Assembly: GCA_008933995.1 (NCBI GenBank)
Contig: WARS01000090.1
Location: 3,145,925-3,209,924 of the forward strand
DNA from: Datnioides undecimradiatus
Lineage: Eukaryota > Chordata > Actinopteri > Lobotiformes > Datnioididae
DNA length: 64,000 nucleotides
Direction of reading: 5' to 3'
Positions 37,241 through 50,432 of this stretch are shown piece by piece (position 1 is the first letter of the stretch; the number at the start of each line of letters is the position of its first letter). The notes below the pieces were generated by a model. That model had not been told where the DNA came from, searched no databases, and was given only the letters and a program-made list of their open reading frames with translations. A program made the position numbers and the translations under genes.

Positions 37241-40200
37241 AGTAAAGGTTTAAAGTTGATCCACGAACCTCGGGAAACAGCAGCTGACTGAAGAATAAGA
37301 TGTTTCAGTTAAAACGTGTGACTTTACTGTGGCGCTGCGCTCTTAAAATAAAAATAAAACCTGTTGACCCCCATGTAACCCTTTTAACTTAAAACCCTAC
37401 AAGATGCAGCACCATGAAACCGAACTGAACAGTGTTCACACATCTGGAAAGCTTCAAACTTGTTGATCTGCTTCTTGCTACAAACGTAGGTACAAACATT
37501 TTTCTAGAGTTGTTAATCTAAAGAGCAAAACATAGAAACTGTCATCGGTCAATCAAAGCACCCGAACCGTGGTTGGTCTTGATCACGGATGCCTGAACGG
37601 CAGAACGTGACGTGTCTGCGTGTCAGGTACATGTACAACCCTCGGACACGTTCTCGATTTTCGTCGACGTGTGTGTTCAATCGTATTTCGCTATGTTGTG
37701 CGCAGTAGCGCGCGCGTGTGTGTGTTCGTACGTCTGTGTGCATGTGTACGTGCTTGGACCTGTGTAGCAATTTATCAATGCAGCCCCTCTCTTGTAGCCA
37801 TTACCACTGATTCATGCCTCACTCCTAATGGTCAAATCATTAACATTATTTAGACCACAGGCTGTTTGTGGATGTGAGTGTGTGCGTGTCTCTTCCTCCA
37901 TGTTTGCCCATAGAGGAATGTTTGTGTGTTCACTCCGTACACGTGTGTGTGTGTGTGTGTGTGTGCGTGCGCGCATGCATGTGTGTACGTGTTTCTGACT
38001 GTCCTCGGGCCGCTCTAAGTATTGATCTCCATATGGTCAATGAGCAAGGCTAACGATGCTACAATATGCCGCTCTCGCCCACCCCCAATCAATCTCTGCA
38101 GCCACGGCACAAATGGCCCTCTCCGGTCGCTGAGAGGACCTGACGCATTAGCCCACCATGGCCGCCATTAGCCAGCACTAATGAACACCTCCAGGTTTGA
38201 AGCACAGTGTCGCTAGCACGGATTAGCAAGCATATTTTATGGCTGTAGCCACGAAACGTCTTGTTATCCCTCTGTGTTGCGGGGATGAAGAGGATGTGCA
38301 GATATCCACTAACAAGCTCACATAAACATTCAGAAACATACGCACACACCAGGTGCATACTGACACACACATGCACGCACACACACACACACTCGTACGT
38401 GTGCGGACCACCACATCATTGGTTTTCTAAGGCTTGCGTCGTCATTGATTTCTCTGCAGCAGAAACTCAAGGCATAGCATTAGTCTCCCAGGACAAACAC
38501 ACATGCACACAAATAAATGTGGAACATATCAATACACCGGGTCAATAATCCAGGATATCTCATCTGTTTAAAGACGCATCCGATTATGCCACAGGATGGA
38601 AGGGAAGGATAGAAAGTCAGAGGCAGAGAGAGAAGAGAAATGAGATGCAGGGATATCCCTTCTTCCTTCCTCTGCGTGTTCTTCTCTTCCTCCGTCTCCC
38701 GAGGATCAGAGGGAACCAGAAAAGCAGTAACAGAGAGCGAAATCAAGAGAAAGAGAGACGTTGCTGGAGCACCGGTGGCATTACCTTCACTGTTGGTCCC
38801 TGTAGATTTCCCTATCACTCACTAACACCAGTACGGCACAGTTAAACACTTACACGCTCAGTGAGTCATTCACTGCACTCTTTTACACCCCCCCACCCTC
38901 TCTCTTCCGCTAACTGTTTGAGGTCTAAATCCCTCCATACTCAGCGACTTAACCCCTCTCTTTCATTTCGCCCCCTTCACTCGTGCTTGGATCTGCCAGT
39001 AACCATTAGCTGCAGCGCGTTAGTGTGTGTGTGCGCGCATGTGTGTGAGCGCGTGTGTATGTGATCAGTAAACTAATGCTTTTGTCGAGTGCCACGTTCC
39101 TGGCACGTGGCGCACCTCCCTGCCAGAGTTAAATGCAAGAACTGCGAATGAGCCCTGAGCATAGGCAGAAACACACACACACACACACACAAACACACGC
39201 TTCCTCTTTAACATCTGTCTTGCCTTGTCTCCCTCTGTCTCGCCGTCTCTCACACACACACACACACACACACAAGCATAACGGCGCATGTACATTTTAT
39301 GAACCTGCCATCAGACACATGCACAGGTCTGGTTGTGCACAAACATCCTGCTCACACCTGCAGGATCACAGGATTATTAGCGTGTGTACACGTTAGCTAA
39401 ATGCTGCGATTACCTTTTTTGGTTACAGCGTTTTGCTAAGAAAAAGGAGTGTTTTCAAAGGAGAAAGCAGAGCACGAAATCTGTAATCTGTAAACAAAAA
39501 TACAAACGAGACATGTAGGCTACCTCCGTACGCAGAGGGGCTAACATCACACATCGCTGTAATGGATTTCAGAAGTATATTTACTATTACTTCGTCAGTA
39601 ACAGCGGTTTGTCCTAATTCTCACATGTTTTTCTCTCTAAGACTTGATGTCGTTGTATTTCCATTGTTATCTTGCATTGTTCCTGTTCTAATAATATCAT
39701 AAATTATGGTAACAAACACATATTCAATACCGTTTTTTGCTAACTTGCTATGTTAGCTAAGGATAGCCACCTGGAAATGTTAAAAAGTCCCCTGGAGACA
39801 GCATTAAAGCAGCTCGTGAAGTGGATGTTAGTTAGCTAGCTTGTGTTAGCTACAGGTAATAACTTCTATCAAGAGTTGATTACAGCTGAGTAGCCTGCTT
39901 TTGTCAAGGCCTCAGTGTCTCAGAATTGTGTACTACGTGAGCGACATATTCCCGATAATTAATACTTTTAAAAGTCACTTAAAACCCCTTTTTCCTACTG
40001 CACACACACGCGCGCACGCACACACTTCTGTCTTCAGCAGCTCTTAGAGTACAGTCGGTGTTTAAACATGACTTCCCCTCATTGATATGCCACTCTGTGC
40101 ATTATCTGCAGTGGTAAAAGCCTAAATGAGGCTTTTTAATTGTTAGTTTATGTAAAAGCCGCTCAATGCATGGGTAAACAGACGTCACAAGTCTGTCCCC

Positions 40201-40689
40201 AGGGCTTTGCTCCGCTCTGTCCTCCTCTTTCTTTCCCTCTCTCTCACTTGATGGAGTGGTTTCAGATAACTTCAGACCCACATCGCTGCTGCCACCTCCT
40301 CTCCTCCACCGTCCGTCTTCACTCCGGCTGTCTGTCTGCGCGCCAACCCTCCCGGGCCCCACCTTCATCCCTCCATCTCGCCTTCCTTCCTCTATCTTAC
40401 TCCCCTCTCCCTCTCTCTCCTCTGGTCCCTCCCACCAGGGCCATCAGGGTAGTGTGAATCCTTTGGTAAACGTCTGTTGCCTCGCAGAGCTTGTCAGTAA
40501 AGCCAGAGCTAATTAGCGGAATCACAGAATAATTAGTTTTTCTTCTTGTCGTTTAATTCCCACCACCACCCCCCCATCAACCCCATCCCTCTCCTCCCAC
40601 CTCGTCAAAGTTTTTCCTGCTGTCAACAGGCGATGCCGTCACCGAGCTGTAGGACGTTTCTGCGGTCCTTTACCTTCTAAATACCTCAC

Positions 40690-40753
40690 TTCTTGATTTC
40701 TCTCTCTCTGCTCCTCTGTCTGAATCTCTTGATATGTCCCTTTGCCTCTCCCC

Positions 40754-40796
<43 letters not shown>

Positions 40797-41270
40797 ACAT
40801 CTCACAGTGCCTGGTTCCCTTCTACATCTGTCTCCTCTCTCCCCGTGGAGTGTTTTCCCGCCCACACCTTTTTCTCTATTGAGGTTTCTCTTGCCGTTGT
40901 TGACTTAAACACATGGTCGAGCTTGTTTTCTCACTCCGTGCCTTCCTCCCACTCTGCTTTCCATCTCCCCCTCCCTCTTTTCTCTCTCCCCCCTCTCTCC
41001 CTCTCTCTCTCTCTGTCCTGTTTGTCTCTATAGCCAGTGTTTGTTTACACATCTATTTCTCCCCCTAGGTTGGCCGACAGTCCACTCCTTCAAAAATGAT
41101 TTCTCCTATATATCCCCATCCTCCCTCCTCCTCCTCCCTTCATCTCCTCAGGGTGACTGTCTGCTATCTTCCTTTATCAACAGCCTTCCCTCCATCCCTC
41201 CCTCCTCATGTCATTCCTCCACCCACCCTTCGCCCCCCCCTCTTAACCACTCCTCGATTGGTCTTGTTTT
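40690..41270 (+). repeat. Pyrimidine-rich (CT) tract with (CT)n core
   Basis: The + strand is C/T-rich for nearly 600 bp, with a pure (CT)n at about 40760-40791 and again near 40995-41013. The open frames on the + strand are compositional. Confidence 0.65.
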
Positions 41271-43359
41271 GTAGAAATGATAAAGCGGTTGGAGGAAGGG
41301 TCTCTGGTCACAGCCGAGGTAATTGGCTCTTTATGGCTCAGTTTTGTGTGGAGAGCGCTCCGGTTTAGTCTGGCTTAGCTGCCTGACTACCGGAACCCCC
41401 ACATCGCTGTGTCAGCCAGTGAAGGTCCGCCATTATCTGCGGACTTTAAAAGAAGCAAAATGTTAACATAAATGAACAGATGGATGCTCTTTGATGAGCA
41501 ATGCCGCGTCTACAGTCTGCTCATACTTTGGGCTTTGCTCTCGCCACACCAGTGAAGTCATCGCAGACGCACATACTGTGCACAGCTTGTGTTGTGTGCC
41601 TTGGTTTTTATTTAAATAGCCAATATATGAAACTTTGCGCTGCATTTAGTCAATATTTTAACATCAACAATGGATCAAGTGTCTGTATTTAATAAATAAA
41701 GGTTATAAGCACTGGAAAAGCCACAGACTCTTCAACTCCTCTCACCTATACAGAGCGTTCAGCCTCCTCTGGCTCATTGTTTTGGTTTTACAGCAGCTGT
41801 CTGCATTCAAAAAGCTTTGACATACCCATTGCGCACTACCTGCCCAGGAACACTCCCAGTTAGCAACTAGCTGGTGAACAGCATAGAGCCAGAGCTATGT
41901 CCGCAGAGTTGATGGGGAGCAAAAGCAAAGCAATAAAGCGGGCTAAGTTTTAATTTACATTTGTCACATGACCCGAAATGCGTGGCTCCAAATCAATGCT
42001 AATGTTGCTCCACGTCAGGCAGTATGATCCCGTACGTGGGTCCGCTGGGTTTCTGTTAACCATGCGAGGTAACTGGTCCAGACACTGTTGTTTGTGCTGC
42101 AGACCTTGCATCTGTTTATCAGCTAAAGCCAATATGGGGTTTACGAGGCGGATACCATTTACCAATATGACGGGCAATACAGTGCGTCCGGGTTCTGGGA
42201 TGATGAAAATAGACCTTTTCGGTGTGAATTGTGCAGCGACTTCAAGCAGATACGACCATGCAAAGGGTGATTTTAAACAAATGCATTCATTAAAGGATAT
42301 AATTCAGTTGAAGGTTTTAATTTAAAATAACACATGTGGGGTTGTCAGGGTTTTTTCTTATTGAGTTTAGAGCAAAGTGCATGTACGTCTTTGACTGAGC
42401 TTAGTGGAGCATCACACGGCGTCGTCACAGCGACAACTTGAATCTAGTTATCCGCGCCGCTTCTGGTCGTCCTTGGACCTTTTAATTTTTCTTTGTTCGC
42501 GTCGGCTTGGAGTAGATTTTCAATGAGTGCTGCCTGCAAATAAAATGCAAGTAATGAATGTCAAATCCGTAAGTCGCCACGCCGCGCAGGTGGCATCGTA
42601 CCGCTCATTTGAAATATCTGTTGAAAAAAGGGCTTAAGGCGATGCTAGCAAGCTAAGTGTGATACTACTAGCCTAACACCGTCACTGCGGGGGTTAAAAA
42701 AAAAACAAAAAACCATCCACTTCCACGCTCGACTCACGCGAACAGGTGTGACTTGACGAGCCAATCAATATTTTTCATTACCAGACTACGGAGAACGTCT
42801 CCTAGCCACAGAAGATGTGCTAGCGTGGTGTTTGAAGATACCCCGCCACACGGGTGAATAACAGGGAACACGATGGGTACCAGCTTTGAACATTATTGGA
42901 ACAATATATTAGCTCTCGCCGTCTCCGGTCTGCACACGCTGCATGCATTCGCACACCTACAGACACACACACACACACACGTCCTTTTGTTCAGCCCACT
43001 GTACACACCTCTCTCTCTCTCTCTCTCTATCTCTGTCTGTCTCTCTCGCTCTCTGTCCATCTGTTCTGCTGAGTCGTGCGATCAGGAGAGGGTCTATACA
43101 TCACCTCTCCACCTCCCTCGGGACAGCGCAGTGGAGGAGGGGAGGAAAGGAAAGGGGGAGAGATAGGCCTGGTCTCCCTCTTTCTCCCTCTCTCTCTCAC
43201 ACACGCACACACACTCAAACCCCCACACCACAAACAGCAGCTGTTAGCAATGACGGCAAATTGTTTTTCCTGCGCCTATTTGTGGTACACTACTGATTGG
43301 AAGGTTCTTTCTCTCTTCTGTTTGTGTGCAAGCACAGTCACATCCATGTCTGCCTTTGC

Positions 43360-43361
<2 letters not shown>

Positions 43362-43419
<58 letters not shown>

Positions 43420-43432
43420 CAGAGAGAGAGAG
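43362..43432. repeat. Compound (GT)n-(GA)n microsatellite
   Basis: GT repeat at 43362-43408 continues directly into GA repeat to 43432. Confidence 0.95.
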
Positions 43433-44464
43433 GGTTGGATTAGCGTTTTAGCTGCATTAGGAAGAGACTGAGACCAACACTTAGTTTAATGGAATTTCCA
43501 TTTTCTACTTTTTGAGAACACGGCGTTATCTGACGACGGATCGACACACACACACTCGTCAAGAGTCACACAGTCAGAAGGAGAGAGAGCGATAGAGAGA
43601 CAGAGGGAGAGAAAGTGAGAGACGTGGAAAGCAATAGATGGGAACAGAGTAGGTGATTGATGAAGGGAGGGGTATCACCAAACAAACGGCGACGAGGAGA
43701 CAAACAGAACGAAATGGAGAGAATTTGGAGAAAGATACAGTAATGCACCGAATGTGGGAGGGAGGGAGGCAGACAGAGAGAGAGGGATGAGTAGAATGCA
43801 ATAATGTGATAAAGCAGCTGAGGAATGGAGGTTTTTCTACACTCCGACGCTTTTAGTCCCATTTCTACTTTTTACGGGAGATTTCATCATATTACCAAAG
43901 GCCATTTTGGCTCTATTGTGGATAATAGGCTGTTGTGGAATTATTGCAGATGCTGGCTTAGATAATGGTCATTCTCTCTCTTCCTCCGTCTCCATATCGC
44001 TCTCCCTCGCTCTGTCTCCCCGGCGCGAGAGGGAGGGAGGGGTAAAGCAGAGGAGGTAAAGGAGGAGAGAGATTAATGGCGTACAAAGATGGGCAGAGTC
44101 GGGGGCGATGGAGATAGCTTGAAGGTGCGGCGCGTAGAAAGGCAGCTAAACGTGTAAGACAAAAGGGAAGTGCGGGGAAGGCTGCGCGCCGTAGATGGCG
44201 TCCGTGCGCGCCTGCTCAGACTGATTTGTGAATGCTCGCTCCTAATGCATTAAGTGGATAAGAAAATTGGATTCATTCTTTATCATATCCCCTCTCCAGA
44301 GCGAAACGCAAACCAGCCGAAACGCTGCAACAGACGCAGCCTGAAAGCCGACGGCATGTTTAAAAAAACAAAAACAAAGACGGATCACTGTTGAAATGTC
44401 TGCTGCTCTGCCGACATTATCCACGCAATATCTTGGACTCTGGAGTGAAATAAAACCAAGCTGA

Positions 44465-44700
44465 GCTGCGACGGTTAGTCAGTTAATCGATTAGTCCATT
44501 AAAAGAAAATTAATCTGCGACTATTTTTGGTACGTGATTCATCTTTTAAGTCTTTTTTAAAGGAGGAAGGCTAAACCTTTAATCCAGATCCTCGTATTGG
44601 GACAAAACGTCGCGGTTCTTGGTCTCAAACGGGAGTAAATTGAATATTTTTGAGCTTCTGATTGGTGATCAGATCAGGAATTTACGTCGGACATACAGTT
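44465..44700 (+). mobile_element. Interspersed repeat copy, ATCGATTAATCG family
   Basis: It starts GTTAGTCAGTTAATCGATTA then GTCCATTAAAAGAAAATTAATC and has GAGTAAATTGAATATTTTTG near its end. The order matches a common percomorph repeat whose ends carry ATCGATTAATCG. Confidence 0.55.
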
Positions 44701-44789
44701 TATACGCCAGCAGTTAAGTAATAATGGTTGTTAGCTGCACCCCGACTGAGCGGTGGGTCACAAAAGCAACAAAACAGCCGCGAAACCTG

Positions 44790-45080
44790 TTGCTGAGCAG
44801 TCAGTCGATTAATCGGTTAGCTGATCAATAGGAAAAATGGCGGCGGCAATCTTGATAAGTGGCTAATTCAAATGGCAGCAACTCAGTGACTCCTGCTTCC
44901 TAAATGTGAATGATATTATTTTATTCTCATACCGGTGGTCGAACAGATACCTCCTTAAACATTTTGTCATTAAATTTGGACTTGTTGCTTTTTTTTTTTT
45001 ACTGTCTCACAGAAAAGACAAACAGTTAATCGACTAACCCGGGAATTAATTAATTGTTCATAGTGATAACGATCATAAAC
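44790..45080 (+). mobile_element. Interspersed repeat copy, ATCGATTAATCG family
   Basis: CAGTCGATTAATCGGTTAGC, TGATCAATAGGAAAAATGG at the left and ACAGTTAATCGACTAACCCG then GGAATTAATTAATTG at the right give the expected inverted, ATCGATTA-rich ends. It sits about 100 bp after the copy at 44465, so the two may be a nested or tandem insertion. Confidence 0.5.
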
Positions 45081-45170
45081 CGCGATCCCTGATCCGCTGC
45101 ACCTTCTATGTTTGCGAAATTGACCAAATGTGAAGCAGCTGGTGATGAAAATGTGACGGTGACAGTATGA

Positions 45171-45174
<4 letters not shown>

Positions 45175-45204
<30 letters not shown>
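45175..45204. repeat. (GT)n microsatellite
   Basis: Uninterrupted GT repeat of 30 bp, just before the long GA-rich tract. Confidence 0.95.
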
Positions 45205-45205
<1 letters not shown>

Positions 45206-45326
45206 AGCAGCAGCACTCCCAGCAAGTGTAATAAAAGCATAGACAGTATAGCGTGTGTGTGTGTACAGTATAGAGTGTATATAGGCTCACCGCTACACTA
45301 GGCTATCTCACTGGAGTATTGTAGGA

Positions 45327-46376
45327 TGGGGGGGGGGGATCAAGATGGAGGTAGGGCGAAGAGGATGGGAGCGGATGGGAGTCAGATGATGTGAGGACGT
45401 GAGGAGAGGGGGAGGGAAAGGGAGGAGAGAAAGGAGTGCCCGAAGAAACACAGGAAGAGAGAGAGAGATGGAGAGACTGAGGAGGGATGGAGGGAAGGGG
45501 GAGCCTATTGCCCCGAGACTACGGCAGAGAGAGAAAAAGAGTGAAAAGAGAGGGAGAGAGAGCAAAGAGTGATAGCCTTACAGCAGCACCTAATGGCTTC
45601 TCTGGAGAGAGGGAGAGGGAGGGAGTGGAGAGGAGGAGAAGGCATAATGAGGGGGCTATGACAGAGGCAGAGATAGATTTAGAGAGGTAGATGGAGGGAG
45701 AGACAAAGAGAGGTGGAGGTTATACGGCCGCTCGGTAAAGATGGAGTCAAAGAAAAACGGGAGGAGAGGGTGAAAAAGAGGAAAATGGTAAATGGTGAAA
45801 GGGAGGGGCTGGGGGAGACGAAGGAGCGGGATGATAGCTGCCGAGGCAGGCGCAGATCCAGACGTTAAATGAGCAGCGGCGAGAATAAAGATGGATGAGA
45901 GTGGATGTAGAAAAAAAACAAATGTGAAACAGGTAGAGAAACAAATGGAAGCGGGGGTTGAAGTCAGGGAGAGGAAGAGGAGGAGGAGGAGAGAGGGAGG
46001 CTGAGCCCTCGGGTGAACAAAGAGGGAAGGAATGAGGGGAAGATGGATGGAGTCGAAGGGTGGACGGAGAACGGGGGAGGAAGGGCGGCGAAGGGGTGGA
46101 GGAGTGGCTAGATGGAGGGAGCTGAAAAGAGAGGATGAAAGAGAGGACGGTGGAAAAGGAAAGGAGGGATGGATTGAGGGGTGAGACCGAGAGGGGGAGA
46201 GCAAAAAGAAAGAGCGAGCGTCGAGAAGGCGAAGGAGGAAATTGTAGAGGAGGTTGTGTCGAGGGTTGGAGGATGGCTGGGTGGATTAAAAGGCAGTTTA
46301 CTGTCATAACGAGAGAGAGAGCGAGTGGGGGGGGGGTAAACAGGGATGGGAGGACGGACGGATGAGTCGAACTTAT
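45327..46376 (+). repeat. Purine-rich (GA) strand-biased tract of about 1 kb
   Basis: For over 1 kb the + strand is mostly G and A (GGGAGAGGGAGGGAGTGGAG and similar), with only scattered pyrimidines. The minus strand therefore shows long Ser/Pro/Leu open frames without stops. These are compositional and not a gene. It is the longest such tract in the window and the clearest with purine on the sense strand; smaller ones are near 43575-43790 and 56078-56280. Confidence 0.7.
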
Positions 46377-46485
46377 CTTAACCTCCGTTAACAGCCGTGT
46401 TATGGCACTGATCGCAGCCGTGAATAATTCAAACCCTCTAGTTGGGAATTCTCTCTGGGAAGAGCCCAAACATGATAACCTCTCA

Positions 46486-46487
<2 letters not shown>

Positions 46488-46516
<29 letters not shown>
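46488..46516. repeat. (CA)n microsatellite
   Basis: Uninterrupted CA repeat of about 29 bp. A 10-bp tandem unit (TCTCCCCCTC, four copies) follows at about 46738-46774. Confidence 0.9.
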
Positions 46517-46519
<3 letters not shown>

Positions 46520-47217
46520 CACTCCCTCTGTTTATTGCTACTTCGAGCTACAAGCTCTGCACGTTAGCCTCGCTGCACGCATATGTGTGCACGGTGAGAG
46601 TGATAGTGAGACAGAGAGAGATGAGGGAGTAGTCAGGAGAAGAGAAAGAGCAGTCCACCTGCTGTGGCTCAGAGATGTCACTCAGACGTACCATTCTCAG
46701 CCGCCATGATTAGATTACATAGAAACACATCAGTCTCCCTCTCTCCCCCTCTCTCCCCCTCTCTCCCCCTCTCTCATATGCACACACTCACGTGATTCTC
46801 CCCCCTTTTTAAAAGACACACGTCTCCATCACTCACTCGCAGCGCACGCGCGCTCTCTCGCCAGACGCGGCCTCACTCCCGTGTGCGCACGTGTGCCTTT
46901 AAGGTCTCCATGGCGACCGTTTCCAGGGTGATTTACTATAGCACCTGGTCCCTCTCAGGGTGGTACACTCGTCTGCTCGCCACAATCACTCCCCGGCCAC
47001 CAGTGATCTCATCCCTTTGCTCTGCTCGCGCTCCCTCCTCCTCGCTTGTCGTCCTGAACATGATTTACTCCCGTCTTCTGTCCTCGCGCTGCTCGTCACA
47101 TCTCCGACCGTTTATCCTCCTCGGCAAATAACGTTCAGAAGAGGGAACTTGGGTGCAACTAAGAGCAAAGCAAACTTTATGGAGTAGCTTATCAACTGAG
47201 CAGCAGTAAAAAGTGGG

Positions 47218-47420
47218 GTTGAAACCATTCGTTATTTAATGATTAAAAGAAAGCGAATTCACATTTTAGGTATTTGATCATTTGTTTGAGGATTCATCGA
47301 GTCATTTATCAAACATTCACCATTACCAGCTCCTCGGATGTGAAGAGTTGCTGCTCTTCTTGGTTTTCTATCACAGAAAATAGTTTTGACAGTGGGACAA
47401 TCTAAAATGTCTTCATTAGG
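47218..47420 (+). mobile_element. Interspersed repeat copy, ATCGATTAATCG family
   Basis: TTATTTAATGATTAAAAG, TTTTAGGTATTTGATCATTTG, TCATTTATCAAACATTCACC, CCAGCTCCTCGGATGTGAAG and TTGCTGCTCTTCTTGGTTTTC match in order the internal part of the same family (typical core CCAGCTTCTCAAATGTGAGGATTTGCTGC). Confidence 0.6.
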
Positions 47421-47667
47421 ATAAGGGAATTGCACATCTTTCACTAATAACTCATCATAATGCTAAAAAAAAAAGTCCTTTATTTGAACCATTAGATTCA
47501 AAGTAGTCACCTTGTGCAGCGATGCACAAGCTTCCAGCTCCTGTGCAACAGTTGTTAAAGCTGTGTCTGTGGACCTTCTCCACTGTGATAAGAGGGCGTC
47601 CCTACAACTAGAATCTAATTTGGGAGAAGCTTTGGTTTTTGGTGTCTGACCAAAGAACAAGACAAGG

Positions 47668-47918
47668 TTAGCTGTGCTCAGACACCCTGGTGCTTTTAGC
47701 TAAACGCTGCCATTGCAGAGCTAACATGCTGATGTTTAGCCAGTATGCTAACACACAGAAAGTAGAGGGAATTTTGGAAACGACAAAAGTCAGACTTGCA
47801 TTAAAGGAAGAGTCAGGGGATCACCAACATTAATAAAATTCATGCTGTGGGGACCATGAGTACGACAATGAATCCAATAGTTGTTGACGTAGTTCAGTCT
47901 AGGCTAAAGTGGTCGGTG
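47668..47918 (+). mobile_element. Interspersed repeat (GCTAACATGCTGATGTTTAG / GGGGATCACCAA family)
   Basis: GCTAACATGCTGATGTTTAG, CCAGTATGCTAACAC, then GAAGAGTCAGGGGATCACCA, TGGGGACCATGA, AATCCAATAGTTGTTGACG and CAGTCTAGGCTAAAGTGGTC follow the known order of a very common percomorph repeat. It is moderately diverged. Confidence 0.65.
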
Positions 47919-48832
47919 CTAATGAACTCTTGCTGCCCAGTTCCCACTCGTGCCATCCTGCGTGCCATATAATCCAGCGAACCCAAATGTTTTTGTAGTG
48001 GAGGAGCCTGGGTGGAGCTCTGGTGAGGTCATCATGAAGAAACCAACAACTGAGAGTCAAGGCGCTCACAAGCCATGATGTCCTATTAATGGAGCTGTGA
48101 TCTGGTGCGCGCCAACGTTCCTGCATGCTCAACGTCATAAAAGTCATTTAGGGACCATCAAAGGCCAAGCAATGCAAACAAGTTTTGGGTTTAAATTCTA
48201 TTAAATGTGTCATTTGTCTATAGACTGAATATGACTTGAGTACTATATATGTAACCACCCAGACAAACATAGATGAATAAAGTCTTTGTTGGGTAAATTG
48301 CAATTTAAAGAATGTCAAGCTACACGATTGCAGACAAGCACAAACCAACATTCCAGTCTCGACACTGTCTGTGGGTGGCATCCTCTGTGTGCAGAGAAAC
48401 CCCTTGATTAAGCACAGTGCCTCCAAACAGCATTCATGCTGCAAGGGTTCATTTACTCAAATTGATCCACTCCTGCATGCCTACATGCGTTTCACAGCAC
48501 CGCTGCACGGCATCATGTTGGTTCGGCTATGGTTAAAGGATGATCCCCTGAAAACCTGTTAACCCACTCCATTGTTTTTATGTCTGTGAGGGGAATTTTG
48601 CGAGAAGTAAGGGGATGTGTGTATTCTGCTTGGACATAGCTTCTTAAATTATACATCCGTGTGTGAGTGCGTGTGTGTGTGTGTGTGTGTGTGTGTAGAT
48701 TCAGAAGATTCAGAAATAGGCCAGTTAGGGTTTAGAGCAGAGAGATGTTAAGAGATTAAACAGACCTCTGTGGGGAGCAAGACTCCTCTCCAGCAGTTTA
48801 AATATAACTCTCTTTAGGGAGAAACTGAGTAA

Positions 48833-48835
<3 letters not shown>

Positions 48836-48866
<31 letters not shown>
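48836..48866. repeat. (GT)n microsatellite
   Basis: GT repeat of about 31 bp. Shorter GT tracts flank it at about 48669-48697 and 48964-49000. Confidence 0.9.
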
Positions 48867-48869
<3 letters not shown>

Positions 48870-50386
48870 AGGGGGTGGTGTTGGAGTAGGTGGGTGGATG
48901 TGTTCTGCACAACTGGTGGCTAAGAATCAAACCACTGGCTTCATACTTCCGCCTTTCCCAGTTAGTGTGTGTGTGTGTGTGTGCGTGCGTATGTGTGTGT
49001 GTCAAAGTGATGTCTTCTTTACCTTTGCCGCTGTGGGGATAGTTTAATACTGTGAGGTCTGGCTCCACCATCTGCTCAGGGTTAGCGTGCATGCGTGTTT
49101 TAGCATGTGCATGTGTCGTTATGCTTGTGCTGCAGAGTACTCGTGTTCTAACCATGCACTCTAATACACAACACATGTTTGCTTTATTTTCTTCATTACT
49201 ATTGCCACCACACCAAGTATTCCCATCCAGCATGTCAAGCAGATTGAAATTGAAATGTCATAACATCCTATATGATGGCTGAAGATGGGAATCCCTATCA
49301 GCATGTAGGTGCTGGGTGGTTGCACGGACACAGCTTTAAATGTACATGTAGTAAAGGCCCAGTTGAAATCATATGTACTTTGAAATGTAGATAATTGTTT
49401 GCTTTGTATAATAAACTGTGATTTATCTTTCATGATCGCAACCATTTTCATAAATCTCATAAAAGCACCAACCACAGAACTACGTCTTTATATGTGGTGG
49501 CCGCTGCATTTTGTTAAGTGTGATTTTCTAGGTTTGTGTATCATCTGTAGTAAATATTATACTGTATCCTGCGGAGGTACCCTTTTACGCACTGCAAGCA
49601 TTGACTTAATTTATATTTAGACTGGTTTTATATTTGTCTTTAAGCGCAAACATCAGTCCTTGTGTTCAAGCCGGAGCCCTTGAAAATGCCCAACGCAGGG
49701 TCTCGCCTCCAGCAGCCTCTCGCGCTCTGTGAGGCGTCCAGTCACATTACTACCTGCGTCTTTCACAGCTCCTCTGATCTGCATATTTCTACACACCACG
49801 GACATCACCAGCAGGGTCAGAGTGCAAGGTCAACCAGCGGGAATTCTCAAGGACGTTTAGACATTGATGAGAGCTGGCTGCGAATGAGATCAAACCCGCG
49901 ACCTTCACGCCGGCCGCAATACTGTCAGCTGCGGCGGCACCCACCGTGGCTCCAGCTTTGCTGCTGAGATGTACTTCCTGTTCACTTTCTCGGTCTGATT
50001 GCAGCCGTAGTCTGCGCAAGAGGCTAATGAGGCATCTCCTCATCCATCCAGCCCTCACTCTCTCTGTTCCCTCTCTTCCACTGCTCCTGCTCTCCTCTTC
50101 TTCACACTCCCTCCCTTCCTTCTCTTACACAAGTGGGTGACAGATGTGAGCCACTCTGGAGAGCACACAGACACCCAGCACTCTGCTGCCAGGCGCCGCT
50201 TCTCTGATACACTTTGTGTTTGCGTGTGTGATTGTGTCTGTGTGTGTGTGTGTGTGTGTAGTTGTGTTTCACTTAATGCTTTTATGCATGAACTGTAAGG
50301 AATCGTGTTGTTGCTGTAGTAGTCCGTCCGTCTGTGTTTCTCTTTGGTGCTTGAATGTGGTTGCATGTACTGTACTCTGTGGGTGT

Positions 50387-50388
<2 letters not shown>

Positions 50389-50429
<41 letters not shown>
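50389..50429. repeat. (GT)n microsatellite
   Basis: Uninterrupted GT repeat of about 41 bp. Confidence 0.95.

Positions 50430-50432
<3 letters not shown>

Noticed and set aside
41950-42200. Unique segment near CCAATATGGGG suspected to be another interspersed repeat or gene fragment
   Set aside because: I could not match it to a known repeat or protein with enough confidence to report it.
45747-46514. 255-residue minus-strand open frame (and the 182-residue one at 45656-46204)
   Set aside because: Translation is Ser/Pro/Leu/Phe-rich low-complexity sequence from a purine-rich + strand where minus-strand stops are rare. No domain or splice structure is visible.
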